Assembly (NCBI RefSeq): GCF_030463535.1 | Contig: NC_132878.1 | Location: 90,319,507-90,383,506 of the forward strand | DNA length: 64,000 bases | Source of the DNA: Salminus brasiliensis | Lineage: Eukaryota; Chordata; Actinopteri; Characiformes; Bryconidae | Reading direction: 5' to 3' | Shown: positions 40,001 to 48,916 of the stretch, piece by piece | Numbering within the stretch: the stretch's first letter is position 1 | Layout: every line of letters starts with the position of its first letter | Made by a program: the position numbers and the translations under genes | Notes under the pieces: model-generated | Seen by the model: the letters and a program-made list of their open reading frames with translations, nothing else | Databases searched by the model: none | Told to the model about the DNA's origin: nothing

Positions 40001-43000
40001 TCTGATCACGTGTTTTTGTGTATTGTTTAAATATCATGTATCAAGAAAATGTCTTTAAATATCCTGATATCAAATATTTAACCATATTGTGCAGCCCTCT
40101 TAGCGGACATACATATTTCTTCTGTAGATTACACAAAAATGTAAGGCTCATAAACAACATTATATGTTGTATATGATGTATGTGTTATAGCTTTGTTTGG
40201 AGTATTTCACTGAGAATAGCCTTATAGTCTTATGATTCAGTTAATTTAGTGCGCTGCAGTGTTCGCTCAGGGAATTTTGTGTCCAGCGAGAAAATATCAG
40301 ATATGGAAAGCCACACCACAGGATACAATACAGGCCCTTCAGTAATTCAGCTTAGACCCACAGTTCATGACGCTAGGCGCTGCAGAATTATGACCCTACG
40401 TCAGTGGTCCATAGCAACTCTCCAAGTATCTTTTTGCTCACTAGCTTTAAACAAGTTGTTGCTTTTACCTATTAGCCCGCGCTTTATCAAAGCCAGTGTA
40501 CGAAGAGCTTGGCCACTTCCTTTTTCTCCTGTTGTGTCAAAAATCGACTGCAAAACACCAGAGGGAGCCCGCAAGCAAGTCCTCAATGAATGGGTTGACT
40601 GGACCTAACCACTTGTCCAGACCACTTTTCCAGAACCAGCTAGACCACTTGTCCAGATTCTTCCTTTAATTGACAGTAGAATAATATATTTCACTACAAA
40701 AGCAAAGAAAACGTACCTGCATGTCGTCTTTTTTCTACAGCCATTTAAGATCTGGCAATAGACACGCTATTGGCTATGACTGGTTGGCGAGCAAATGCCG
40801 GAGTTACGGCCATAACAGCTTTGTTTGGTGGCAATATGGCCGGCAGTTAACGCCCTGGCCAGCTAATGCTATGCTAATATTTAATGCGACTACCTTTGCA
40901 TGATTAAACATGTACATTATTAGAAAAAAATAAAGATTAATTGGATCAGTGTGTGCTGCTCTGTCTGCTCATATCGACTGCTAAAGCGATACACACTCAA
41001 TGACTTCATCGTTACCCTCTTAAGACCCTGTGTCCTCATATGGGGACATTACATTTCTGCTTCTCTGCACCATGATGCTTCATTTTTTTTAACTTTGACC
41101 CTTTGACCTCATATGAGCACATAGTTTTTTTCAAGAACGACTTCCTGTACAATGACTAAGTTTAGTTTTTATACTTGTTAGGTCCTACTAATCCCAAAAT
41201 GCACACCAAGCAAAAGTCCAGGTCTCAGGAGGTTACGAAAGAAAGGCGTATACAAAGGCGTATAACTGAGTTAAAATATGTCTGTGCTGCTGTAACATTT
41301 GATGTTGGTCTGTGTTGCAGAAATTACTGCATTTTTAAACTACTATACACTACGATTTTACTATTGATATTGATATTAACCCATTCACTGTGGACTTGTT
41401 TCGGGAGCGCCCTCTAGTGTCTGACAAACACTATGGAATTGAACTGGACATTCTCCAGTGATGATCCTCTACAAGTTCTCTGCGTTGCATTATGTGGTGA
41501 TGTTTTGGGGGCTAAAATTATCACAGAATTAGATGGGATTACTTCTTTTTACCACATTATGCAGTCTAGCATTTTGTACTGGTGTTATCCCAATACCAAC
41601 ACTGGGTATCTGCGCTGCACCGAATCTGAGTTGAGCCAAACAACCCCATAGAACTTTGCTCTGTAAGTAGTACACTGATGGACTGAGGCCTGTAGGGCTT
41701 AGTCTTCCTAATTTACCATAAGAGCTGTCGCAGTTAGTTATATTAAGCTAAGCAGAACTGAAAAAGGACTCGCAGACCACTGTGAGGTTTGGGTTTCAGT
41801 CAGTGGTTTGCCTTTCTAGACGCATTTGCACATCTGCATCTCTGCATCTAGCATGTTTGCTAGCAGGCTTTGTGAAGTGTATTGTTGGACCAGAGTGGAC
41901 CATAATTGTTGATGGGTTGGTTTTGTCAGTGAAGACAACGCCGTTGTGGACTAATAGCTGCAAGCACACCCATGTCGGGCCCATGTTTGGTTTGGCTCAA
42001 TGCTACCGCAATGTCATATTGAGGAATGAATGTGCCAACTCATGCTAAGGCTTTGAGAAAATGCTAATGTCTTGTGCAAGCGTGTCAGAAGAAATAGCAG
42101 AACGTAGGCCAACGTAGGTTAGGAGGACACTGGCGTTCCTGGACGTGTTTTGCTTTGACTGGGGAACTTCGCCTTGAAGTTCAACTCCCACAGCTCAGAA
42201 ACAGCCTTGTCTCTGTGTTTCCATCTCCTTCCTGTGGCTGCAGGAAGCACATAATAAGTGTGGACAAACACAGGAAACAGGACATGCTGTTGTGTCATAG
42301 TGTCTATCCCCCCCCCCCCCTTGCTCTCTCTCTCTCTCTCTCTCTCTCACTTTCTCTCTCTCCTTCACAACTCTTTGAATAAACAGTTGGTCAGATTTCA
42401 ATCATTTTCCTGTTTTTGCTCAAAATCAGTCAGTCAGTAGTCAGTCCAACAAGACCTGGTGGTGGTGGTGGTGGTAGCAGTATCTGATGTTTTTGCATTT
42501 GCATGGAGCTACAGGGCTAATATAGGTCTAGACAGCTGAAAACAGTAGTAGCAGCCTTATAACTTTGTCTATACAGAGCACCAGTCCATCAAAGGGTCCC
42601 ACACAGACACAACTGCTCACACTGCCAATTCAACTATGTGTGTTTTCGGGGAGAACACACCAAATTTCACAGTCAGAGACCAGAGGAAGGTATGAACCCA
42701 CAACCATAGGCCCCAGGAGCTGTGCAGCACACTTGACCTATGGCACCACCATGCCAGTGGTGGGATGGTGATGGTACTGTGGGGATAAGGTGGGATGGTG
42801 ATGGTACTGTGGGGATGAGGTGGGATGGTGATGGAACTGTGGGGATGAGGTGGGATGGTGATGGGTCCTGTGGGGATGAGGTGGGATGGTGATGGGTCCT
42901 GTGGGGATGAGGTGGGATGTGATGGTTACTGTGGGGATGAGGTGGGATGGTGATGGGTACTGTGGGGATGAAGTGGGATGTGATGGGTACTGTGGGGATG

Positions 43001-46000
43001 AAGTGGGATGTGATGGGTACTGTGGGGATGGGATGTGATGGTACTGGTACTGTGGGGATGAGGTGGAATGGTGATGGGTACTGTGAGGATGAGGTGGGAT
43101 GGTGATGGTACTGTGGGGATGAGGTGGGATGGTGATGGGTACTGTGAGGATGAGGTGGGATGGTGATGGTTACTGTGGGGATGAGGTGGGATGGTACTGT
43201 GGGGATGAGGTGGTATGGTGATGGGTACTGTGAGGATGAGGTGGGATGGTGATGGTTATTGTGGGGATAAGGTGGGAAGGTGATGGGTACTGTGGGGATA
43301 AGGTGGGAAGGTGATGGGTACTGTGAGGATGAGGTGGGATGGTGATGGTTACTGTGGGGATGAGGTGGGATGGTCATGGGTACTGTGAGGATGAGGTGGG
43401 ATAGTGATGGTTACTGTGGGGATAAGGTGGGAAGGTGATGGGTACTGTGGGGATAAGGTGGGAAGGTGATGGGTACTGTAAGGATGAGGTGGGATGGTGA
43501 TGGTTACTGTGGGGATGAGGTGGGAAGGTACTGTGGGGATGAGGTAGGACAATGATGGTACTGGTACTGTGGGGATGAGGTGGGATGTGATGGTACTATG
43601 GGGATGAGGTGGGATTGTGATTGTACTGTGGGGATGAGGTGGGAAGGTGATGGGTACTGTGAGGATGAGGTGGGATGGTGATGGTTACTGTGGGGATGAG
43701 GTGGGATGGTCATGGGTACTGTGAGGATGAGGTGGGATAGTGATGGTTACTGTGGGGATAAGGTGGGAAGGTGATGGGTACTGTGGGGATAAGGTGGGAA
43801 GGTGATGGGTACTGTGAGGATGAGGTGGGATGGTGATGGTTACTGTGGGGATGAGGTGGGATGGTACTGTGGGGATGAGGTAGGACAATGATGGTACTGG
43901 TACTGTGGGGATGAGGTGGGATGGTACTGTGGGGATGAGGTAGGACAATGATGGTACTGGTACTGTGGGGATGAGGTGGGATGTGATGGTACTATGGGGA
44001 TGAGGTGGGATGGTGATTGTACTGTGGGGATGAGGTGGGAAGTGATGGTACTGGTACTGTGGGGATGAGGTGGGATGGTGATGGTACTGTGGGGATGAGG
44101 TGGGATGTGATGGTACTGGTACTGTGGGGATGAGGTGGGATGGTGATAGATATTGTGGGGATGAGGTGGATGAGGTGGGATGGAGTTTGTGATGGTTGGG
44201 CTGTTCCAAGGCGGTCAATCTGAACTGAAGGCAACTCTCCTGCCTCACAGCACGGTCACCTACAGTGGGTTCTCTCATCACAAATCCATCATTGGGGAGC
44301 TATTTCCAGATCTCCCCTTGTTCCTGCTCTGCTTCCCTCTCTCCATGAATCCCTCCTCTTCCTTTTCCTCTCCTTCTAAGTGCGTCTCCTCTCTTCTCAC
44401 ACTGGAGCTTTTCCGTCTTTTCTTCTCTCCCACTGACCCATATTCAGTCAGAGGAAGATCTAAGGTCCTATATATGGTGATCGGGTTCATTAGCATACAA
44501 AAGATAAGAATAATCTGAGATATGAGATAAACACTCTCAATTAGAGACGTACTCTGAGTCATGTCAGTATTATTTCATTTAAGGTTCATTTAAAACAGGA
44601 GCAGGATTTTGAAAAATATAGCTAATAAACTAGTGGTCTTTCTAGACCTCCACAAGTTAAAGACCCATGCCTGTTGTCTTTGCTGTGGTCTCATGGCTCT
44701 GAGCGTAAATCCCATGAACCTAAATACTCTCAAATAAGGTTTTCCCAGCGTGCTTGTATATTTATAGATATATAGACATATAGCACATTAACTTCCATGA
44801 ATCCTTATACAAATGTATGTAGCTAAACTGGGGGTGCACATTACGTATTTCTCCCAGTACTGTGATTTCTCTCTCTATTATTGATTGCTCTTTTTAAAAG
44901 AATATTTTTTAAGTAATTTTAATATTTCATAAGTATTATGAAATATTAGTCAACCAAACCAACTGTGGTGTAATGGTATACAAATCACAATTCAATACAC
45001 ACCATGATTCGGATCCCAGCTTTGGTAAAGTAGGGGAAAAAGCCTCAAAAAATGGTCAGCTTAACCTAAGCCTATCATGGCATGTTTCTAACAGCTTACA
45101 GCTTAAAGCAGGGGTTCCCAAACTTTATCATCCCAGCACCCCCCTGTGTTCACTTCTAATCTTCAGTATAAATGCATTGGCACAGTTCAGTAACATTTAG
45201 AAATTTAGTTTAAACTGGTTTAAACTGGTACTATTCAGCTACAGGACTGGGTTTCCATCTCAACATACATTCAACATTGCTTAATGGTAGAGTGAGCATC
45301 ACAGAAGCACTCTCTCTACCGTTTAAGATGATCTTAATACTGGTAAGCTGTGAGAAACTGAGAAAGACTGAGCTGGTCAGATTACCATTGCTGTCAGTAC
45401 TGGTTTCACTGGTGTGTTACTGGGTAATAAGCAGACTCCTCAATGCGCTCCTCGCATGAATGACAGCAGCCGTGTCCCGAAGCCTAGGCTGCAGATGAGG
45501 TAGGCTGGATTCCTCGGCTGCTACGTCATAGAAGGCTGTTCCTATATGAAGGACCCTACGTATATCGAGTTCCAGATATCAGAACCTCGATAAACCCTAA
45601 AGATCTGTGACATCTTGTGATGTCACAGACATGGGGTGATTTTGTGGAAATTGTGAGTGTTTTATCAGATTTCCATCTTGACACTTTGCTGAACGCTTTA
45701 CTGAACACCCAGGATTTTTTCTACAAAAAATACAAAATATACAAAATATAAAATAATGTATTTCTAGGGGTGTTTTTCTGTGTTTTTGGTGTTTTCTGCA
45801 ATTTTACTGATGAACTTGAGCATTATAACAATGCCCAAATATCATGATTTGTTAAGATAGGGAAATTTAAAAGATTTGTGAATATGACCGTGGGCTCTCC
45901 GCAAAAACAGCCCCAGCACTCATCGCTTACAGAAAGTTACTGCAAGTCATTTCCCTCTGACATCATTCAGGCTTACCCGAGTTACAGACATGGATGTCAC

Positions 46001-48916
46001 GCAATCTAAGGACAAACCATCCACTCTATACCCAAACTGGGTCTTGCTTTTAGGTAAACAGACGTCCAGCGCAGCCCTCCAAAAGTCCTTGCACATGGTC
46101 TCACACATGCAGATCCCCACACTTTCTAACGGCCTGTGCATTCATCTAGCCATTTTCATTAAAGTCAAGTGGAAGGTAGCATCCAGTTTCAGCCTGCTGG
46201 CCCTGGCTGTGTCATCTGAGCACTCGCCTTACAAAAGAGACAGTGTCTTCCATGCCAGACCCCTCTGCATTATTTACACCAGGCCCACGAGGCACCACGG
46301 GGCCATGTGACCCCGCCCCACAGGAGGGAAATGACCATGGCGATGTATCCGCTTGAGTCAGTGTGACTTCTTTTTTTAGGCCGTCGAATCAACGTGTTAA
46401 ATTAGAGCAGAGCACACAGCCTTGCTCAAGACATTACAGAGATCTGAGGAAGTGAATGCTCCGCATTTGACACTGCTGTTTTAAGATACGCCCCTTTTTA
46501 GAGCTCCTGAGGTTTGAAACAGCACAAATAGGCTACATGCAGTCATGTGAAAATTAGGACAGCCCTTTAATCGAGCTACCAGTGTGTCCTGTGATAGCAT
46601 TTTAGGATTGTTGGAGGCTTGAGGTCTGCTCCTGGGCTGGACTAGCTAGGACAGCCTGACCTGGCCAAAATATTTTGTGGACAGTGTTCAGAGATCTTTT
46701 TAACCCCCTTCCCAGACTCATCTGCATCTACAGCCTTTCTTTCTGAAGGCCTCAGAGAGCTCTTTGGATTTGGCCATGGTGATCCTTACCACTCACTTCA
46801 ACAATCAACAGTAAACGAAAAACAAAATGTCTGAGGTTTAGATAAGACAGGCTCCTCCAGAGTCCTCTCTAACCATTTTTTAATCATCTGCCGCTGATGT
46901 CCTGCACCTGACCATAATTGCTGGCATTGGAAGTAACAATAAATGTGGGGGTGTCCTAATTTATTCACATGTAAATCAGTGGTATTGCCAGGCATATACA
47001 CCATATGAATTAATGATACGTTTATGTTTATACCCTTAGTATATGCTCTTAAAAATAAAGGTGTATTAAAGGGTTCTTTAAGCGATGCCTTAGAAGAACC
47101 ACTCTTGGTTCCATAAAGAACCAGGGACGTAATAGGGATGTGTGAGTGTGAGGAACCCTTAAAGAACCTTTACCTGATGCAAAGGTTCTTCACGTTCACT
47201 ATTACTAATCTCTACTACAAAGATGGTTCTTTATGGTTCTTTATGGTATTTCTAACTTGCTTATTTTTTCCACGTTCCAGCTCGCCTCACAGGTCGGGAA
47301 GAAAACAAGCTTCAAAACATGGAGCACAAATTGATTTGGCAGCTTCATATGATGATCAATGAAGAAGTTAGATTTTCATCTATTTCTGTGGATGCCAACA
47401 CTGCAAACTGGACATACTTTCATTGTACATAATGTTTTTTGAGCCCTTGCCCAGTATACAGACATGCAGTTTGAGGTCAAATGTAAAATGACTGTGAATG
47501 AACAGTACGGTAACTGTTGATTATATCAATAATGCATTAACAACTACATCTATGTCAACTGAGATGTGATGTTTTACCAGTAGGGGTGCATTCACTGTGT
47601 ATTCATACTGAACGGATGTAGTACGGGGTTGTTGTCTATGTTTCTGTGCATAGAAAGTCGTACTGAGAATTCCTGGTATGCGCTATTAGGGTAAATACGG
47701 TAATTTTACAAGTGCATGTGACACCTTAAGCCAGCTTAATGTTACTGAAAGCACATTAGTAAATGTTATCCACAAGGAAGTAGGTTTGTTACTGTTGTAA
47801 CGTCGGATGATTTTATCGCGTGTGTGTGTGTGTATTGGTTATTAGGACTACACCAGTGACATACATAAAGCTAATACATAAACCCAATCTAAACACGTGA
47901 AGGAAACTCCAGAGGGAATGACCGAGGCTGACAGGAGCATCACCCAGAAGAGCAAATTCATCAGCAAATTACAATAATGTCCAATCAAACATGAGCCATG
48001 TTCACTCACTACTAACCCACAATAAACATCCTCATGCAAGCTCAATTCAAAGCACATGAACAGTCACTGGTTAAAAATAGATGAATGAGGCTTTATGTTA
48101 TTTATTGTCTCGGTAAGTCTCCTAAAAAAGTCCCCTTGTTTATGTCCTCACTCTTATTCAAACGCAGAGGGCCCTCAGGCCTTCTGAAGCGAACCGACAG
48201 CAGCAGCTGCTTCCCGACTACACACTAGAAGGAGTTGCTGCTAAGGTTTAACTGTGGAGTATTCTCAAATGAATAGGATTAAAGACTTGACATGGAGGAA
48301 TCAGAATCCATCTAAAAATACACTATATGGCCAAATGTTTGTGGACACGCCTTCTAATGAAGATAGCAGATAAACATGAACCTACTGGTACCATGCCTAT
48401 GATGGGGTATAAAGTATATAACCCCTCCAGCATTAAGCTGCAGAGCAGTGGAACTTGTCGCTGAGTACAATCAAATCCTCACAGCAGTGCTCCTCCAAAA
48501 TCTAGCAGAAAGCCTTTGTCCCTGGACAGCAGAGGCAGTTTCTCCAACCAAAGCAGAATGAACTGTTTTTTTTTTTTTTTTTTTAAACCCTTCATTTCAG
48601 AAGAAACAGGTGTCCCAATACTTTTGTCCATATAGTGTATTTTTCATTCTCAGTTAGATTTGCTTCCTAATATTTACTCCATTTTTTTTAACTACCGGTA
48701 CTCTGACATTGCACCCTTCTGTTTGCTGAACTCCAAAATTGCCAGACTGACCTGTGAGGTGGCATGTTCTCTGGTGCCAGCTTCCTTTCCCATTTGGTCC
48801 GTTGGCTGAAAACTGTCGGCCTCTGGCTGCAGAGGGCGGAAGCCAATCAGAGGCACATCTTTGGAACCCACTCCCGGCAGGTCTACCCCGGCCGTCCTCA
48901 TACTTCGGGGGAGCAT
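12018..48916 (-). CDS. rgl2: Ral guanine nucleotide dissociation stimulator-like 2 (complete coding region, 19 coding exons)
   Basis: Exchange factor that activates RalA/RalB and is recruited by GTP-bound Ras/Rap, acting at membranes. Coding exons in transcript order: 48916-48752, 33660-33613, 28818-28738, 27412-27258, 27069-27016, 23969-23776, 21503-21391, 20525-20310, 20196-20093, 19032-18948, 18226-18170, 17603-17517, 17400-17368, 16051-15930, 15838-15749, 14572-14479, 14186-13962, 12574-12460, 12199-12018. Together 2220 nt, 739 residues plus TAA; all junctions are GT-AG and in phase. RasGEF-N spans about residues 99-235, the CDC25 domain about 245-510 ([54 protein letters not shown]), and the RA domain about 619-707. 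The start MLPR, the linker [10 protein letters not shown] and the end [16 protein letters not shown] match RGL2 rather than RGL1, RGL3 or RALGDS; human RGL2 is about 777 residues. Confidence 0.93.
12460..12574 (-). CDS. rgl2: rgl2 exon, RA domain
   Basis: Encodes [18 protein letters not shown] then [14 protein letters not shown], the middle of the ubiquitin-like RA domain that binds Ras-GTP. A read-through alternative of the upstream exon (VLSHD...) is intron. Confidence 0.93.
13640..13800 (+). repeat. tRNA-derived SINE, family B
   Basis: Box A TGGCTTAGTGG fits the Pol III consensus; box B GGGTTCAATTC is one mismatch off. Between rgl2 exons at 12574 and 13962. A sister copy lies at 23575-23700 on the minus strand. 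Confidence 0.7.
13962..14186 (-). CDS. rgl2: rgl2 exon, Ser/Pro linker and start of RA domain
   Basis: 75 codons: [11 protein letters not shown], a Pro/Thr-rich stretch, [10 protein letters not shown] (possible basophilic kinase site), then [20 protein letters not shown] opening the RA domain. Confidence 0.93.
14479..14572 (-). CDS. rgl2: rgl2 exon, linker before RA domain
   Basis: Encodes [18 protein letters not shown] and NHLLSKLAK. Acceptor CTCTCTAAG after a long pyrimidine tract (a CT repeat), donor AAG|GTAAAG. Confidence 0.85.
15234..15692 (+). mobile_element. MITE-like family copy 2
   Basis: Left end CACTATATGGGCAAAAGTAT; right end AGGGGTGTGCACAAACAGTG. Contains the shared CTCAATGCTGGGG...TTTATACCCCTCCAGCC block. 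In an rgl2 intron. Confidence 0.75.
15749..15838 (-). CDS. rgl2: rgl2 exon (residues 505-535)
   Basis: Encodes (S)[16 protein letters not shown] then [11 protein letters not shown]. Found by frame logic: it supplies the YRLS block expected after the CDC25 domain, and its split Ser and Asp codons join both neighbours exactly. Acceptor TTGTTGCAG, donor GA|GTAAGT. Confidence 0.88.
15930..16051 (-). CDS. rgl2: rgl2 exon, end of CDC25 domain
   Basis: Encodes [17 protein letters not shown] then SVPTLTEEE; last two bases AG complete a Ser codon with the next exon. Acceptor CCCCCAAAG. Confidence 0.94.
17368..17400 (-). CDS. rgl2: rgl2 33-nt microexon
   Basis: 11 codons, [11 protein letters not shown], phase 0 at both ends, with acceptor CTCTTCAG and donor CGA|GTAAGT. 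Near-invariant in RalGDS-family proteins, so well supported despite its size. Confidence 0.93.
17517..17603 (-). CDS. rgl2: rgl2 exon, CDC25 domain
   Basis: 29 codons containing [18 protein letters not shown], the conserved P-LG-L-DL block. Confidence 0.95.
18170..18226 (-). CDS. rgl2: rgl2 exon, CDC25 insert loop
   Basis: 19 codons [19 protein letters not shown], the variable loop between two catalytic blocks. Donor ACG|GTAAGT. Confidence 0.88.
18948..19032 (-). CDS. rgl2: rgl2 exon, CDC25 domain
   Basis: Encodes [17 protein letters not shown] then [11 protein letters not shown]. The phrase [12 protein letters not shown] is also found in mammalian RGL2. Confidence 0.94.
19455..19872 (-). 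mobile_element. MITE-like family copy 3
   Basis: Inverted relative to the 15-kb and 20-kb copies: ends TGTCCCAATACTTTTGTCCA then TATAGT at 19872. The far end is eroded. Confidence 0.7.
20093..20196 (-). CDS. rgl2: rgl2 exon, CDC25 domain
   Basis: Encodes [20 protein letters not shown], the most conserved RasGEF block, then RKTWQETD. Acceptor CTGAACAG. Confidence 0.95.
20310..20525 (-). CDS. rgl2: rgl2 exon, CDC25 domain core
   Basis: 72 codons, phase 0: [43 protein letters not shown]. These are the conserved CDC25 blocks that contact Ral. Confidence 0.95.
20703..21218 (+). mobile_element. MITE-like family copy 4 (best preserved)
   Basis: About 515 bp. Left ACTATATGGACAAAAGTATT, right GTTTGGCCATACAGTGTA-like end; outer ends are inverted repeats of TATGGnCAAAnGTnTTnGGACACC type. 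Non-coding interior. Confidence 0.78.
21391..21503 (-). CDS. rgl2: rgl2 exon, start of CDC25 domain
   Basis: Encodes [19 protein letters not shown] then TKIET; the IAEQLT motif opens the RasGEF catalytic domain. A closer downstream AG was rejected because it puts a stop in frame. Confidence 0.92.
22610..23425. repeat. 78-bp minisatellite of CCTAAN hexamers (telomere-like)
   Basis: Built of CCTAAT, CCTAAC, CAACCC and CAAAAC words; three clear 78-bp periods are marked by CCTGGACCTAATCC at about 22908, 22986 and 23064. Open in three frames; the plus frame reads as Asn-Pro-rich protein ([11 protein letters not shown]) up to 310 codons, which is an effect of the hexamer. In the rgl2 intron 21504-23775. 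Confidence 0.9.
23575..23700 (-). repeat. tRNA-derived SINE, family B
   Basis: Minus strand reads GGTGGCTCAGTGGTTAGAGC and ends with the CTGTTGGGCCC block also found at 13640. Confidence 0.65.
23776..23969 (-). CDS. rgl2: rgl2 exon, RasGEF-N domain second part
   Basis: Encodes [18 protein letters not shown] and [16 protein letters not shown]. The TWL-EYPEDF motif is typical of RalGDS-family RasGEF-N domains. The intron just upstream begins with a (CA)n tract. Confidence 0.93.
24340..24575 (+). repeat. tRNA-derived SINE, family C
   Basis: Box A TGGTGCAACAG fits consensus; box B GGTTCGGTTCC has one change. Tail GTCGCTCTGGAGAAGAGCGT then AAATGTAAA. Full sister copy on the minus strand at 55222-55460. 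Confidence 0.75.
24933..24961. repeat. (TG)n microsatellite
   Basis: Pure alternating GT run in an rgl2 intron; a (CA)n tract at 23979-24004 lies close to the acceptor at 23970. Confidence 0.9.
25228..25567. mobile_element. AT-rich foldback element, copy 1
   Basis: Starts GAGCTGGGCAATACTGG and ends CCTATTGTCCAGCTC, imperfect inverted ends; interior holds CACAATATGATAAAATATTG. Related copies near 7880-8066 and 39737-40100. Confidence 0.65.
27016..27069 (-). CDS. rgl2: rgl2 exon, RasGEF-N linker
   Basis: 54 nt, acceptor TTTTTACTCAG, donor AA|GTAAGT. Encodes [17 protein letters not shown] with split codons at both ends. Confidence 0.85.
27258..27412 (-). CDS. rgl2: rgl2 exon, RasGEF-N domain first part
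   Basis: Encodes [18 protein letters not shown] and [20 protein letters not shown], the usual start of the RasGEF-N (REM) module. The acceptor is the second AG of GCAGGTCAG; only this choice keeps the frame with the upstream exon. Confidence 0.92.
27491..28390. mobile_element. non-autonomous element with inverted ends GGGGTGGGCGAT / ATCACCCACCCCT
   Basis: Left AGGGGTGGGCGATGTGG, right CATATCACCCACCCCTAC. Interior is AT-rich and non-coding. Between rgl2 exons at 27412 and 28738. Confidence 0.6.
28738..28818 (-). CDS. rgl2: rgl2 exon (residues 72-98), acidic block
   Basis: 27 codons, phase 0 at both ends: [18 protein letters not shown] then PQHAGSNLQ. The acidic stretch followed by IYTV matches the segment before the RasGEF-N domain in RGL proteins. 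Confidence 0.85.
30175..31785 (-). mobile_element. Tc1-like transposon with IR/DR ends (inactive)
   Basis: 1.61 kb, flanked by TA at both sides. Outer ends are inverted copies of CAG-TA-GGTCAAAA--ATTAGC; each arm has a second inner copy about 230 bp in (near 30404-30425 and 31556-31580), which is the IR/DR arrangement of the Sleeping Beauty-like group. Inserted in the rgl2 intron between 28818 and 33613, antisense to nothing: same strand as rgl2. Confidence 0.9.
30434..31380 (-). pseudogene. Tc1-like transposase pseudogene
   Basis: Starts [18 protein letters not shown] at 31380 and ends at TAG 30434. Pieces in different frames carry [13 protein letters not shown] and LQDNDPKHT (DDE-type catalytic blocks) and a C-terminal [14 protein letters not shown]. 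At least two frameshifts split it, so no intact enzyme is made. About 315 codons' worth of sequence, slightly short of the usual ~340. Confidence 0.88.
32690..33085 (-). pseudogene. second Tc1-like transposase relic (5' part, decayed)
   Basis: On the minus strand an ATG at 33082 gives MVKTKLSQS then a stop; later fragments read like KTISKTLN...SKDTIG, then [18 protein letters not shown] and [13 protein letters not shown]. This resembles a Tc1 N-terminus fused to a C-terminal tail with the catalytic middle missing. Terminal repeats were not located. Confidence 0.55.
33613..33660 (-). CDS. rgl2: rgl2 exon (residues 56-71)
   Basis: 48-nt exon, acceptor CTTCCTCAG, donor CTG|GTGAGC; encodes [16 protein letters not shown]. 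An internal ATG could start a shorter isoform. Little conservation is expected here. Confidence 0.75.
34355..35280. repeat. tandem repeat of GGGTTCTTnAAGGGTTCTTT units (about 90 bp)
   Basis: Copies contain GGGTTCTTCAAGGGTTCTTT, AGTAAAGGCAGTGGCTCTAT and CCAACTCAAAGAACCA. Six clear units to about 34890; unrelated sequence at about 34890-35120; then two more units. Confidence 0.85.
37025..37325. repeat. cluster of (CT)n and (CA)n tracts
   Basis: (CT)n at about 37028-37051, (CA)n at 37155-37181, (CT)n at 37235-37257 and 37310-37320, in the long rgl2 intron. Confidence 0.85.
37434..37935 (+). mobile_element. MITE-like family copy 5
   Basis: Left CACTTTATGGACAAAAGTAT, right GGTGTCCACAAACTTTTGGA. 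Full-length relative to copy 4. Confidence 0.75.
38339..38515 (+). mobile_element. MITE-like family copy 6 (5' end only)
   Basis: Starts CACTTTATGGACAAAAGTAT, runs to TTGATTGCACTCAGC, then is replaced by the family D repeat. Same orientation as copy 5, 0.4 kb away. Confidence 0.7.
38520..38775 (-). repeat. SINE-like repeat with tRNA-like end, family D
   Basis: Contains CCAGTCCATCACAGGGTACA, GAGAACACATCCC, ATCGAACCCACAACCCCAGA and GTGCCACCATGC. A second copy is at 42575-42755. It interrupts or abuts a MITE copy at 38339. Confidence 0.6.
39135..39430. repeat. tandem repeat, about 45-60-bp units
   Basis: Six or seven copies of AAACAGACCATGTCAAAATA then AAAGTCACTAATACAAACTA, variably shortened. 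Confidence 0.8.
39737..40100. mobile_element. AT-rich foldback element, copy 2
   Basis: GGGATGGGCAATATGAAGAT at the left and ACCATATTGTGCAGCCCTC at the right. Shares GCTTAAGGAACACTAATCAA with copy 1 (inverted). Confidence 0.6.
42307..42365. repeat. poly-C then (CT)n tract
   Basis: A run of C followed by about 15 CT dinucleotides. Confidence 0.85.
42575..42755 (-). repeat. SINE-like repeat, family D
   Basis: Shares CCAGTCCATCA, GGGGAGAACACACC, GAACCCACAACC, GGAGCTGTGCAGCA and GCACCACCATGCC with 38520-38775. It directly borders the G-rich minisatellite starting near 42757. Confidence 0.6.
42757..44180. repeat. G-rich minisatellite, about 27-36-bp units
   Basis: Units of the type GTGGGGATGAGGTGGGATGG then TGATGGTACT, with GGTTACT, GGGTACT and TACTGGTACT variants. 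A block around TGGTCATGGGTACTGTGAGG recurs at 43371 and 43707 (about 336 bp apart). In the long rgl2 intron 33661-48751. Open minus frames (His/Pro/Ser-rich) are repeat by-products. Confidence 0.92.
46536..46973 (-). mobile_element. internally deleted Tc1-like element
   Basis: About 440 bp. Ends are inverted: CATGTGAAAATTAGGAC at left and GTCCTAATTTATTCACATG at right. On the minus strand an ATG at 46777 opens [16 protein letters not shown], a typical Tc1 transposase start, then stops; the catalytic part is gone. Confidence 0.75.
47040..47270. repeat. GGTTCTTT/AAAGAACC foldback element
   Basis: Words AAAGGGTTCTTTAAG, GAAGAACCACTC, GGTTCCATAAAGAACC and AAAGAACCTTTACC recur in both orientations; related to the arrays at 34355 and 62940. 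Confidence 0.6.
48319..48643 (-). mobile_element. MITE-like family copy 7 (internally deleted)
   Basis: Both ends kept: CACTATATGGCCAAATGTTT at left and ACTTTTGTCCATATAGTGTA at right, with shortened middle and a poly-T run at about 48567-48584. Confidence 0.75.

Noticed and set aside
42673..44281. His/Pro/Ser-rich minus frames of 234, 198 and 80 codons
   Set aside because: All derive from the G-rich minisatellite and switch frame with unit-length changes.
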